DNA of 64,000 nucleotides, from contig NZ_MJAJ01000014.1 of the NCBI RefSeq assembly GCF_001746365.1, forward strand, positions 69,752-133,751, written 5' to 3'. This stretch comes from Streptomyces sp. LUP30 (GTDB taxonomy: Bacteria > Actinomycetota > Actinomycetes > Streptomycetales > Streptomycetaceae). The notes beneath the pieces are model-generated. The model searched no databases and was not told where the DNA came from. It saw only the letters and a list, made by a program, of their open reading frames with translations. The translations under genes were made by a program, and so were the position numbers. Shown in pieces: positions 9,069-17,316 of this stretch (positions within the stretch are counted from its first letter, which is position 1; every line of letters begins with the position of its first letter).

Positions 9069-9157
9069 CCTCGAGTAGCACCAGGTCGACCTCTCGGCAG
9101 AAGAACTGACGCCCGAACAGCGCGAGGGCCGCCGGTCATAATGCGCTGTGTGGGCCT

Positions 9158-9433
9158 CGCGCCCATATGATCCGCCACTCGTTCGCCCTGCGCTGGTACC
9201 TGGTGCTGTCCATGGTGTGGCAGCTGCATCTGGACGGATACGCCGACCAGCAGCTGGCCGAGCAGGTCTCGGTCGACCAGGTGGACGCCGAGCCTCCGGG
9301 CCGGACGAAGGAGTCACTGGTGCTCGACAGCGTTGCCCAGCCACCGGTAAGGCCGGAGCCATACAGCGCGTCGGCGCGCGCGGCGGGCACTGCTCCTTCC
9401 TCCGCTGGTATGTCGGGCAAATCGCGGGCATGA
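9158..9433 (+). pseudogene. Tyrosine recombinase (integrase) fragment
   Basis: The frame opens with HMIRHSFALRW, which resembles the H-x-x-R box of tyrosine recombinases (usual form HMLRHTFAT), followed by a stretch like the extended actinobacterial subfamily. The downstream lattice, including the H/W box and the catalytic Tyr, cannot be found, so only a scrap remains. Together with the transposase pieces to the right it suggests a once-mobile block that included the membrane gene at 8418. Confidence 0.4.
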
Positions 9434-9610
9434 TTGACGGCCGCCGTCCGCGACGCCTGGGTCGCAGACCATCAGATGCTCGCCGGTACCCACGTCTACC
9501 TGATGGCACTGCTCGACGAGGGCGAGCAGACGGCAGCTGTCGGCGGCGCGCGGGAGGGTGCCGGTCGCCGGTGGCCGTATCAAGAAGCCCGAGGAGGTAA
9601 GCCCCGGTGC

Positions 9611-10193
9611 CTAGGAGGACGAGGACTGGCAGGCGATCATGACGGTGGGGCGCAGCGACGTCCGCCTGGTTCGGGGGCCGCAGTTCGCATCGCCGCAGAT
9701 CGCCGCGCTCATCCGCCATCCCGATCGGGCGCCTCGCTGCGGAGCTGACCGGTGCCGCGACACTGTCCGCCTCAGCGCGGGTCTGTGGGCCAGGAGGCAC
9801 TGCTTCGGGCGGCGTGCGCGGTCAAGTGCGCGTTTCTGCGCAGCGATCGCCCGGTAGACGTCCCGTCCGCCGTTGTTGCTGACTTCACGGCTGATCGTCG
9901 ACACCGCACGCCCCAGGAGGCCGGCGATGGTCCGGTAGGACTCACCGGCACAAAGCCCGCGCGAGATCTCCTCCCGCTCGCCCATGGTCAAGCTTCCGGC
10001 GCGCGCCTTGCGGGGGTCCGGGAGCGATCCCTCCGTGATGCTTGACGACAGTGAACACCGAGCTGGGAGGCTTGCCGATCTGCCTCGAGATGAAGCTGAT
10101 CGACTCCCCGGCCCTCCACCGTCGCCACAAGTCGGCCTTCATCTCGTCCGACATCCCCGGCCGACCCAGTCTCGCCACGTATACCGTCCTCAA
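9611..10193 (-). pseudogene. IS30-family transposase, frameshifted and truncated
   Basis: On the minus strand the N-terminal half reads GRPGMSDEMKADLWRRWR and GKPPSSVFTVVKHHGGI in one frame (from 10193). It then continues in the other frame as MGEREEISRGLCAGES, TIAGLLGRAVSTISREV and NGGRDVYRA. These are the tandem helix-turn-helix regions of Streptomyces IS30 transposases. The frame changes near 10000-10020. Reading is lost again before about 9700, and the DDE catalytic domain is absent. It cannot encode an active enzyme. Confidence 0.8.
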
Positions 10194-10228
10194 CCAGGAC
10201 TGTTGCTCTGACCGGTGAAGAAGACCCG

Positions 10229-10471
10229 GTGACGGTGCACCCGTTCATCGAGGCGGAGAAGCGTGCAGGTCACAGCGTCAAACGGGCGTGTGAGCTGCTG
10301 AAGGTCTCCAGGACCGCCTTCTATGCCCGCCGCGCTGCCAGGCCCGGCTCCCGCGCGGTCCGTGACGCCGGGCTGGCGGAACAGATCGCCGCCCACTTGC
10401 GCGGGCATCTCTACGGCCGCGATCGCAGCACGATGGGGAGTACACAAAAACAAACATCTCGGCAAGACTGA
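10229..10471 (+). pseudogene. IS3-family OrfB transposase, N-terminal fragment
   Basis: The start (VHPFIEAEKRAGHSVKRACE, then LLKVSRTAFYARR) is the HTH_21 region found at the N-terminus of IS3 OrfB proteins. After about 55 residues similarity stops and the frame runs into unrelated sequence. No OrfA and no rve integrase core follow. It lies directly beside the IS30 fragment, in divergent orientation. Confidence 0.75.
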
Positions 10472-10688
10472 AACGCGAGTTCGGCGAAACCGTGAGCGAC
10501 CTACGTGGCGGGTGAGTCGGTCGATCAGGCGTCTGACGATGGTCGCTGACGGGTCATTCTTGCATCGGGCGGAAATGCAAGTGCCATGAGCCAGCGCTTC
10601 TCGATCGGGTGGTAGTGCCGCTGTTGGGAGCGGCACGCGTACTTAGGATGATCAGGCCCCTCGGCCGGCACCGCGGAGTTTTCCCAGC

Positions 10689-11039
10689 TCAGCAGAGCAC
10701 GTCGACCGAGGTGACCAGATTGCCGCTGTCCAGCGGCCGCCCGGTCCACGGCCCGACATAGTCCCACTTGCCGTTGGCGTAGTTGACGTAGAAGGCGTTG
10801 CCCTGGGCGAGCGCACTCTTGTAGTAGTCATGAATCGGGTGGTGCTTACAACCATCGATGTTCCAGTACGCTCCCCCCGGGCCTGCTCCGTGCGCGAGGA
10901 CGATGCAAGCCCTCCCGTCCTGGCATGCGTTGGCCCAGAAGCCGGCGGCGGAGGCTGGGCCGCCGGCAAGGGCGACGGTGGCTCCAGCTGCGGCAGCCAG
11001 GGTTACGGCCCGGGCGGTGAATCGACTGATCGACTGCAT
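10689..11039 (-). CDS. Small secreted protein, three Cys in the mature part
   Basis: A 116-residue precursor with a clear Sec signal peptide (basic start, Ala-rich core, cleavage around ASAA at 30-32). The mature part of about 85 residues is rich in Gly, Tyr, Trp and Asn and contains Cys in CQDGRACIV, Cys in DGCKHH and a terminal Cys. Short actinobacterial secreted proteins with this kind of compact Cys pattern include peptidase-inhibitor-like (I36) proteins, but I cannot assign it firmly. An AAGGAT ribosome site precedes the ATG. It looks intact although surrounded by IS scraps. Confidence 0.7.
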   Translation of the reverse strand: MQSISRFTARAVTLAAAAGATVALAGGPASAAGFWANACQDGRACIVLAHGAGPGGAYWNIDGCKHHPIHDYYKSALAQGNAFYVNYANGKWDYVGPWTGRPLDSGNLVTSVDVLC

Positions 11040-11250
11040 GACAGATCCTTTACCTAGAGGTCGAGCGCAGGCCCGTTCGAATCAGGGGATCGAGCCGACG
11101 GGTCTTGGTCGCTGCGGTTCTTCGGACGGATGCGCTGCGTGTGCGTCCGGGCTGTGTTTCGTTCCTTGAAGACCGTAGGCGTGACCTGTGACCCAAGAGC
11201 ACCAGTGAGCGCGCCGGCAGTCCCCGATTCGTGCACAGCGGGTCCGATAG
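11040..11250. other. Intergenic, promoter side of the secreted gene
   Basis: Nothing coding is supported. This should contain the promoter for the secreted protein at 10689-11039 (minus strand). Together with 11371-11552 it forms a gap interrupted only by the IS3 scrap. Confidence 0.3.
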
Positions 11251-11370
<120 letters not shown>

Positions 11371-11552
11371 CGATCATGAACATGCTGGGCCGTCGACAGG
11401 AGTAGGCACACTACTCGGTGGTCACGTACGGCCCCGTGGAAGCAAATCCAGGCATGAGGCATGCTGTCCACGCCACGGGGCCCAGCTGATAGGGCTGGCC
11501 CCCGTGGCGGTTCAGCTGTCAGTTTCGCGAGTCCCAGCCAACGTCGGGGGTG

Positions 11553-12269
11553 TTATCGAAGGTCCACCCACAGCGCCGAGGCGACCGCGCAAAGGTCGCC
11601 CCCCGCCGTGGCCAGGGCAACACCCACCCGGTGCTTCCGCCCTTCCTCCGAGAGGACCCAGGCATAAGACACCAGCCGTGAGGAAACCGGCACCGGCCGG
11701 AGCAACCGCGCCGTGAGTGAGGCCGTCACCGCCCCCTCCCGTAACCTCCCCCGCAGCCGACCCGCCGCGTTCCCGGGGCAGTCGAGCGCCCCCCACACCA
11801 GCTCCGGCCGCAGCTTCCCCTCCGTGTCGGCGAGCGCGGGCCCGGCCGTCCATGCCGCGGCCACCAGATCCCGTCCCGGTACGACTCCGCAGTGCTGGCG
11901 CAGCCCGGTGTCGGGCGTGCGGTCGAGTCCGCACCCGAAGCAGTCCGCAGCCCCCTCCGGCGGAGCCGCGCGGTACGTCTCGGCCGCGGCCGAGGCCGCC
12001 TCCCAGGAGGGCGGTTCGGGGACTTCGAGGTCCAGCTCGTCGGGCGTGGCCACCGCGAGCACCCCGTCGGCGCCGGTCAGCACGGCCCCGCCGCCGGCGG
12101 TCTCTGTGAGACCCACCGGTACCTCAACCGGGGTCGGCCGTCGGAAGTCCACCCGGACGGTCTTGGCCGCCGCCCGCCCGGCGAGCACCCCCGCTATATA
12201 CCCGCCGAATGCCACCCCGGGATACCCCCGCAGATGACGGGGCACCGTGATCGTCTCAATGTCGGTCAT
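11553..12269 (-). CDS. Hotdog-fold thioesterase-like protein
   Basis: Starting at the ATG at 12269 (MTDIETITVPRHLRGYP) the product has 238 residues. The open frame extends 80 codons further upstream, but that part is low-complexity shadow. The first half (GVAFGGYIAGVLAGR and VRVDFRRPTPVEVP) and second half look like two hotdog repeats. Between them is DCFGCG with Gly-Leu soon after, the Cys-x-x-Cys-Gly signature of PaaI/4HBT-like thioesterase relatives. It likely acts on acyl-CoA or acyl-carrier thioesters in the cytosol; the true substrate is unknown. It precedes a second acyl-CoA thioesterase-like gene on the same strand. Confidence 0.75.
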   Translation of the reverse strand: MTDIETITVPRHLRGYPGVAFGGYIAGVLAGRAAAKTVRVDFRRPTPVEVPVGLTETAGGGAVLTGADGVLAVATPDELDLEVPEPPSWEAASAAAETYRAAPPEGAADCFGCGLDRTPDTGLRQHCGVVPGRDLVAAAWTAGPALADTEGKLRPELVWGALDCPGNAAGRLRGRLREGAVTASLTARLLRPVPVSSRLVSYAWVLSEEGRKHRVGVALATAGGDLCAVASALWVDLR

Positions 12270-12442
12270 GGCGCCCACTCCACCACACACCTTGTTCCCG
12301 GCGGCGGCGAAGGGGCGGGCAGGTTCGACGCGCTGGGGGAGGGGGCTACTCCCCACCTCACAGGTGCCGTCTTCTTGCGATGCAACGAACGCCCGTCGCT
12401 CCCCACGACCTGCCGCACGAACCAAATCCGGCCCACACAGAC

Positions 12443-13243
12443 TCAGGGGATGAGAGCGAGTTGGCGCGATTGGGCGACGAGGACGCCTCGCGAGTCCCAG
12501 ATATCGCAATCCTCTTCATGAAAGCCGCCGGCGACGTGGCGGGTGTTGATCTGGCAGGCCAGCCAGCCGGGGGCGGGCCGATCTCGCAGGTGGATGGTCA
12601 GTTCGAGAGTGGCCGAGGGCATCTCCCCCAGCTCCATGATCGCCGGATATGCCGCGTCGGCCAGGAACGGCAGACTCACAAGGTCGGGTTCGCGGCCGTC
12701 GGCGAATCGCATCCAGAACGTCATGCTGGGGTCACCGCTGGGCTGTCCATGCAGCCAACCGGGTGGTTGAGCAGTCCGGTATTCGACCCGGTCTGCGACG
12801 GTGATGCCGGGCAGTTCGATCCCGGCCAGCGGATCGGAGAGGTCATCCGGCGAGGGCAGGTCTGGCGTCTCCGTCAGCGACAGATTGCGACCGTCCGCCT
12901 GGTCGAAGTCGGTGAACGTCGCCACGATCCGCAGGATCTCCTGGCCGCCCTGGCGCATCTGTGCCTCGCGAGTGGAAGTTCGGCGTCCTTCCCTGGCCGA
13001 CTCCACCTGGATTTCGGCCGGCCCCGGTGATCCCGGCCGGAGGAAGAACGCCGAGGCCACCAGCGGATCTGGATGGGCAGAGCGCTCCTGGAGGGCACGA
13101 ACCCCAACGGCCATGAGATAGCCACCGTTGGGGTTGCCGCTGGTGGTGTTCCAGCGATCGGTGAGGTGAGCCGTACAGCTCGCCTCAGAGGCCCAGTTGA
13201 GCCGGGTGTCCTGGTCGAAATCGTGCCCGATGGTCTTCCGCAT
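12443..13243 (-). CDS. TesB-like acyl-CoA thioesterase family protein
   Basis: The ATG at 13243 (MRKTIGHDFDQDT) gives 266 residues; earlier codons of the long frame are not credible. The double-hotdog layout of TesB-like acyl-CoA thioesterases is visible. The N-terminal half has WNTTSGNPNGGYLMAVGVRA and then FFLRPGSPGPAEIQVES, and the C-terminal half ends with the dimer-like stretch ELTIHLRDRP and GGFHEEDCDIWDSRGVLVAQ. The last motif (D-x-R-G-x-L-V-A-Q-S-R-Q) is typical of the family. It sits about 175 bases upstream of the other hotdog gene, so the two may be co-transcribed in a lipid or polyketide-related role. Confidence 0.85.
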   Translation of the reverse strand: MRKTIGHDFDQDTRLNWASEASCTAHLTDRWNTTSGNPNGGYLMAVGVRALQERSAHPDPLVASAFFLRPGSPGPAEIQVESAREGRRTSTREAQMRQGGQEILRIVATFTDFDQADGRNLSLTETPDLPSPDDLSDPLAGIELPGITVADRVEYRTAQPPGWLHGQPSGDPSMTFWMRFADGREPDLVSLPFLADAAYPAIMELGEMPSATLELTIHLRDRPAPGWLACQINTRHVAGGFHEEDCDIWDSRGVLVAQSRQLALIP

Positions 13244-13302
13244 GGGACAGAAGCTACTCAACAAGCGAGACCGCCCACCAGGCAGTCCATTCGTCGCTTC
13301 AC

Positions 13303-13650
13303 TCACATCTGCCTTTGCATAACTGATGCCGCGCCCGTCAGCGTGTGATCCACTGACCTCTGGACCTGCGCAACGGCAAAGCCGAAGTCGAGGTGGTCGG
13401 CGACGCTCAACGCGGCGTAGGTCGGGTTGTCCTGAGCGACGAAGCCGATCTTGGCCAGCGGTTCCACACCCGAAGCGGGACGGCCGCCGCACACCTCGAT
13501 GGTGAACCGGCCGTCGGGGTCAGCATGCGGGAGGCCAGGTTCAATAAGGTCGACTTGCCGGCGCCGTTGGGGCCGACCACCCGTCCGGCGGGGACATCCG
13601 GGTCGCAGTTCTGCAGCGTCCAGCGCTGTTTGTCCCTTTGTCCAGGCCCT
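13303..13650 (-). pseudogene. ABC transporter ATPase remnant
   Basis: One minus-strand frame contains a Walker A with its surroundings (GRVVGPNGAGKSTLLNLASR, then MLTPTAG). Another frame picks up IEVCGGRPASGVEPLAKIGF and VAQDNPTYAALSVADHLDFG. This is the N-terminal third of an ABC-type multidrug ATPase. A few residues before the P-loop are missing, there is a frameshift just after it, and everything after the Q-loop (signature, Walker B) is lost. It runs divergently from the TetR gene, a common arrangement for a drug exporter and its repressor. Confidence 0.7.
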
Positions 13651-13971
13651 GGGCATGCAAGACAGCGCTCGCGCTACGTCCTCTCCGGCGGCGTTACGAA
13701 ATGCGTTCACAGCGCCTCGATGCTCTCGTCGTCGCGCCCTGCCAGGCGGGCTGGTCAGCCAGCGCTGCAGGTCTTTGCGGAGCGGTCCGTGCGCGGCGAG
13801 CGTGTCGCCGGCCAGCGTCCGGGCGGGTCACCAACGTCCCGACGCCGGGACGGGCGGTCCCCAGGTCGTGGCACTCCAGCGCCAGGTACGCCTTGAGAAA
13901 GGGCACTGCGGCGCCGGCCGCCCGGCACCACGCGGACCGCCAGCCCTGAGTCCGCGCAGATGGATTGCCGA

Positions 13972-14008
13972 TAGACGCTGTCTACGAATATCTGGTAGAC
14001 ACTGTCTA
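13972..14008. promoter_or_regulatory. Double operator TAGAC-N3-GTCTA upstream of tetR
   Basis: Two copies of a 13-bp dyad, TAGAC, three bases, GTCTA, lie at 13972-13984 and 13996-14008, with centres 24 bp apart (just over two helical turns). The second copy ends on the A of the TetR start codon. TetR dimers commonly bind paired sites like this, so autoregulation, together with control of the divergent (now decayed) ABC gene, is the natural inference. Confidence 0.75.
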
Positions 14009-14616
14009 TGGATGTTGAAGGGTCTCTGCGGGAACGACTGGTCGATGCCGGCGTAGAGCTGGTGCTGTCTGAGGGCACCGCTTCGGTTGGTCTTCGGGAG
14101 ATCGCCCGCCGGGCAGGTGTCTCGCACGGTGCGCCGCGGCGCTACTTTCCGACACACCGGGCGCTGCTGTCGGCCATCGCGCACAGAGGCTTCGAGGAGC
14201 TGGGCGCGCGGTTCGCCGCAGCCACGGCCGGGACTGCCGTGCCGCATGTTGAGTTGGCGGTGCTGGCGCGGGTGTACGTCACCTACGCACTGGAACGGCG
14301 CGGCATGTTCGAGCTGATGTTCCGTCACGACCTGCTCGACAGCAGCGAGCAGAGTGGAACCCCGGACGGACCTCGGCTGCGGGAGGCGACGCTTCCGATG
14401 TTCCAGCGTGTCACCGAGCTCGTCGTTCGGTGCCTGGCACAGGCGCTGGAGCCTGCGGCGGCCGTCACTGCGGCCGCCCTGTGGGCGAACCTGCACGGCA
14501 TCGCTCAACTGCGGTCCTGGGGCAGCCTGCAACTCGCCCTCGGTGACGACGGTTTCAACAGTCACGAGGGGCTGATCGAAGCTGCACTGGACGCCCATCT
14601 GGGGCCCATGACCTGA
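14008..14616 (+). CDS. TetR family transcriptional regulator
   Basis: A 202-residue regulator. Residues about 8-55 form the TetR helix-turn-helix (RLVDAGVELVLSEGT, then LREIARRAGVSHGAPRRYFP), and the C-terminal part contains the WHG-type ligand-binding domain (LARVYVTYALERRGMFELMF and a late LWANLHGIAQL). No ribosome site is visible because the start codon touches the operator, so the mRNA may be leaderless. The gene overlaps the following MFS remnant by one base. Both likely targets (ABC and MFS exporters) are broken, so the repressor seems to have outlived its regulon. Confidence 0.9.
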   Translation: MDVEGSLRERLVDAGVELVLSEGTASVGLREIARRAGVSHGAPRRYFPTHRALLSAIAHRGFEELGARFAAATAGTAVPHVELAVLARVYVTYALERRGMFELMFRHDLLDSSEQSGTPDGPRLREATLPMFQRVTELVVRCLAQALEPAAAVTAAALWANLHGIAQLRSWGSLQLALGDDGFNSHEGLIEAALDAHLGPMT

Positions 14617-14992
14617 TGACCGGGCGGCTGCGACGCTCGGGTCCGCTTCTCGTCAGCGTGGCCGGGGCGGTGTCCGTCGCACTGGACGGCACCGTTCTAC
14701 TCGTGGCGCAGCCCAGCCTGCAGCGTTGGCTCTCTGCGAGCCCGGCACAGATCCAGTGGCCCAGTACCGGGTATCTAGTCGCGGCGGCTGCCCTTCTCGC
14801 CGTCGCGGTACGGCTGGGCGACCGAGAGCCGTCAGCGACCTGAACCAGACCGCGATGCCATCGGCACGACTCTCGGCGTCGCCATCGCGACGAGCGCAGG
14901 CGCTGGCGCTCCGTGCGAACCACTTTGCTGCTGATGGCCGCGGCCGCGACCCTCGGCCCCCTGCCCTCAGCACTTTTTCCCAGAGCTCGTAA
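14616..14992 (+). pseudogene. MFS drug exporter (EmrB/QacA type), internally deleted
   Basis: The frame begins with the first helix of a DHA2-type exporter (LVSVAGAVSVALDGTVLLVA) and motif GYLVAAAALLAVAVRLGDR, the end of helix 2 and loop 2-3. Coding then stops. About 50 bases later another frame shows a scrap like a last-helix region (DAIGTTLGVAIATSA). Some 1.2 kb of the usual gene is missing. It was translationally coupled to the TetR gene (TGATG). Confidence 0.75.
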
Positions 14993-15004
14993 GGATGACG
15001 CAAC

Positions 15005-15496
15005 TTGAATGGACACCAGGACATGGACGGATTCATGGTCCCCATCGATGACCGGTACTTCGAGGACTACACAGCGGGTGCGACGTACGAGTACGGCAGC
15101 GTTGCGGTCACGGAGGAGGAGATCATCGCCTTCGCCTCGCAGTACGACCCTCAGTCCTTCCACATCGATCCCATCGCCGCGCGGCAGGGCCCCTTCGGCG
15201 GGCTGGTCGCCAGCGGCTGGCACACGGTCACACTGATGATGCAACTGTTCGCCAGGCACTATCTGTCGAAGGTCGCGAGTCTGGGCAGCCCCGGGGTGGA
15301 CGAACTGCGCTGGCTCAAGCCCGTCCACCCCGGCGACCGGCTCCGCCTGCACCTCCGCACCATCGACACCCGGCGATCGAGCTCCGATCCGCGACGCGGC
15401 ATCGTGCGCACGCTCGCCGAGCTCATCGATCAGGGCGGCGAGCCGGTGCTGCGGGTGACGGTCGTGAACCTGCTGAGCACCCGGGACGGCGCATGA
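15005..15496 (+). CDS. MaoC-like (R)-specific enoyl-CoA hydratase
   Basis: A cytosolic hotdog-fold protein of up to 163 residues. The MaoC/hydratase-2 motif is seen as FASQYDPQSFHIDPIAA followed by FGGLVASGWHTVTLMMQL, which includes the catalytic Asp and His. The opening YFEDYTAGATYEYGS is typical of the family. The TTG at 15005 has AAGGA upstream; ATG at 15023 or 15035 (MVPIDDRYFEDY) would fit the domain better. Located in front of an acyltransferase gene, it suggests fatty-acyl metabolism, but the TetR-like scrap in between shows that the locus has been rearranged. Confidence 0.85.
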   Translation: MNGHQDMDGFMVPIDDRYFEDYTAGATYEYGSVAVTEEEIIAFASQYDPQSFHIDPIAARQGPFGGLVASGWHTVTLMMQLFARHYLSKVASLGSPGVDELRWLKPVHPGDRLRLHLRTIDTRRSSSDPRRGIVRTLAELIDQGGEPVLRVTVVNLLSTRDGA

Positions 15497-15499
15497 CGG

Positions 15500-15655
15500 G
15501 TGGCACTCCGTCAAGGCGCGGCCAGTTGGGCGCTCGGTAACGCGTACGTCCGGTACGCGCTGGAATGCCGTGGCATGTTCGAGCTTGCCGCCGCGGGCGA
15601 GGGTCGCGCCAACGCGCGATGCGCACGAGTCATAGAGGAACGAATTGATGTATGA
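15500..15655 (+). pseudogene. Fragment resembling the C-terminal domain of the nearby TetR
   Basis: A GTG-started frame of 51 codons contains AYVRYALECRGMFELA. This matches VYVTYALERRGMFELM of the intact TetR protein at 14008-14616 almost residue for residue. It lacks the DNA-binding domain and ends inside the next gene's start region. It may be a decayed duplicate of the regulator or part of another TetR gene lost by deletion. Confidence 0.6.
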
Positions 15656-16316
15656 GCATTTGAAGTGGCTGACCGGGCCGGTGCTGCGTACTGCGGCGCG
15701 GCTCGAAGCCGTGGGCCTGGAGAATGTGCCGCAGTCGAACGGCGTCATACTCGCGTCCAACCACCTGTCCATCGTGGACTCCACCTTCCTGCCGCTGGTG
15801 CTGGATCGGCAGGTGACCTTCATGGCGAAAGCGGAGTACTTTGAGGGAGGTCCCTGGCCGATGCGGATCGTCTCGTCCTTCATGCGGGGCAGTGGGCAGG
15901 TTCCGGTCGACCGCGAGAACCAACGGGCGGCGGTGGCCTCGCTTGACGCGTGTCTTCGGGTGGTGAAGGACGGCGGTGTCTTCTGTATCTACCCCGAGGG
16001 CACACGCTCCCCGGACGGCCGGCTCTACCGGGCCAAGACGGGCGTGGCATGGCTGGCTCTCAAGTCCGGCGCGCCCGTGGTGCCGGTGGCCATGAGCGGC
16101 ACCGACTGCGTCCTGCCCCCCGGGCGCATGCTTCCGCGTCCGGCCAAGGTCAAGGTCACCTTCGGCAAGCCCGTCGACCTCACCCTGTACGAGGGCTCCG
16201 CCGCTGACGCCGGTGCCCGAAGGGCTGTCTCTGACTTGATCATGCAGGCCCTGGCAGAGGTCTCCGGCCAGGAGTACGTGCCCCTCTACGCTGCGAGGGT
16301 GAAGGAGCAGGGCTGA
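15648..16316 (+). CDS. plsC: 1-acyl-sn-glycerol-3-phosphate acyltransferase (PlsC family)
   Basis: A 222-residue membrane-associated acyltransferase. Block I is SNHLSIVDSTFLP (catalytic NHxxxxD), block II lies near GSGQVPVDRE, and block III is CIYPEGTRSPDG, with block IV as APVVPVAMSG. The ATG at 15648 has AGAGGAA seven bases upstream. It should transfer an acyl chain to the 2-position of lysophosphatidate in phospholipid or storage-lipid synthesis; lysophospholipid or polyketide-linked acceptors are possible for such paralogues. It follows the MaoC gene on the same strand. Confidence 0.92.
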   Translation: MYEHLKWLTGPVLRTAARLEAVGLENVPQSNGVILASNHLSIVDSTFLPLVLDRQVTFMAKAEYFEGGPWPMRIVSSFMRGSGQVPVDRENQRAAVASLDACLRVVKDGGVFCIYPEGTRSPDGRLYRAKTGVAWLALKSGAPVVPVAMSGTDCVLPPGRMLPRPAKVKVTFGKPVDLTLYEGSAADAGARRAVSDLIMQALAEVSGQEYVPLYAARVKEQG

Positions 16317-16337
16317 CCCGGCCCTCTTCTCCCGAAG

Positions 16338-16661
16338 CTACGACGAAGTGACGAGTAGCCCTCCGTAATCAGCGTGACGCGTGGTCAGGGACAGTGGGGC
16401 GGTTCCAGGGACCTCACCGGTCTGGAGGACGGTATCGGGCAGCGAGCTGCGACGTTCGCCGGGGAAGCGTTCAAACAGCAGGGAGTGCGACAGCGGATTC
16501 GTCGTGGCCACCCACAGGGAGTGGTTGACCATGGATCCGGCCGCCCGACCCGCGGGCGGCCCGTCCAGGTCGTCCGCCAGATGCGGCAGAACTTCCTCGG
16601 CATGCCCCGCATCCGCCAGCCGCTGCCCGACTTCCGACCGGAACGACCCGCATGACCGCAC
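16338..16661 (-). pseudogene. Unassigned coding remnant
   Basis: This minus-strand frame has strong third-position G/C at its 3' part (VNHSLWVATTNPLSHSLLFE to the stop after HADYGGLLVTSS), which suggests a true C-terminal fragment of about 60 residues. I recognise no family. The opposite strand carries an overlapping frame (16374-16655) that ends in an ATGA overlap with the DUF6262-like gene and could be the end of its former partner. Only one of the two is likely to be real. Confidence 0.3.
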
Positions 16662-17209
16662 CCGACCCCACCGTCCAGGCCATGATCGAGGGACGCCGGG
16701 CCGACACTGGCAGACGCCGCCAACGCGTGCTCGCTTCCCTGGCCGAGGCCGCGAAGGACGGCTCCGAGGTCAGCGTCGCGGCCATCGCCCGCCGCGTGGG
16801 CGTCGACCGCATCTTTCTCTACCGTCACCGCGATCTGCTCGGCCAGGTTCACGCCCAGGCCCGCCGAGCCGCCCATGATCCCCGGCGGCCGGGGCCCGGC
16901 CGTGAGCCGGGCTTCCCTCCAAGCCGACCTGCCGCCGCCGACGCCCGCACCGCCCGCCTCACCGCCCAGATCCGCCGCCTCGAAACCCGCCTCAGCGAGG
17001 CCTTGGGCGAACAGGTCTGGCGGGAGTCCGGCATCGGCGGCCCCGAAGACACCGAACAGCTCCAGGCCCGGATCACTACCCTCGAACGGCAGGTCGTCGA
17101 CCTGGAACTCAAGCTCCAGGACCGCGACGACGACCTCGCCGCCGCGCGCGCCGCTAACCGGGAGCTGATGCCCCAGCTCATCCGCGAACCAGCCCGCCGA
17201 GACCAATGA
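16652..17209 (+). CDS. DUF6262-like protein of transposon/integrase modules
   Basis: 185 residues. The N-terminal region (about 15-70) carries a helix-turn-helix-like stretch, VAAIARRVGVDRIFLYRHRD, and residues about 95-170 form a long coiled coil (LTAQIRRLETRLSEAL and LQARITTLERQVVDLELKLQ). This layout matches the DUF6262 proteins that accompany Tn554-like tyrosine recombinases (TnpC-like position) in actinobacteria. The start overlaps the preceding frame as ATGA, as in those operons, but no intact recombinase is present. A long perfect hairpin follows. It is probably a surviving accessory subunit of a lost element. Confidence 0.7.
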   Translation: MTAPDPTVQAMIEGRRADTGRRRQRVLASLAEAAKDGSEVSVAAIARRVGVDRIFLYRHRDLLGQVHAQARRAAHDPRRPGPGREPGFPPSRPAAADARTARLTAQIRRLETRLSEALGEQVWRESGIGGPEDTEQLQARITTLERQVVDLELKLQDRDDDLAAARAANRELMPQLIREPARRDQ

Positions 17210-17212
17210 CGT

Positions 17213-17256
17213 GCGGGTCAGCCCGGACCGGACACTCCCGGTCCGGGCTGACCCGC
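17213..17256. terminator. Perfect 19-bp-stem hairpin, probable two-way terminator
   Basis: Bases 17213-17231 pair without mismatch with 17238-17256 around a six-base loop. It lies four bases after the stop of the DUF6262-like gene and about 60 bases beyond the end of the convergent response-regulator gene, so it can serve both. A transposon end is an alternative reading. Confidence 0.85.
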
Positions 17257-17316
17257 GACCCGGATACGCGTCGAAGGGGCCATGAGTTGATCGTGAAGCT
17301 CAGAAGGACCGGCCGG

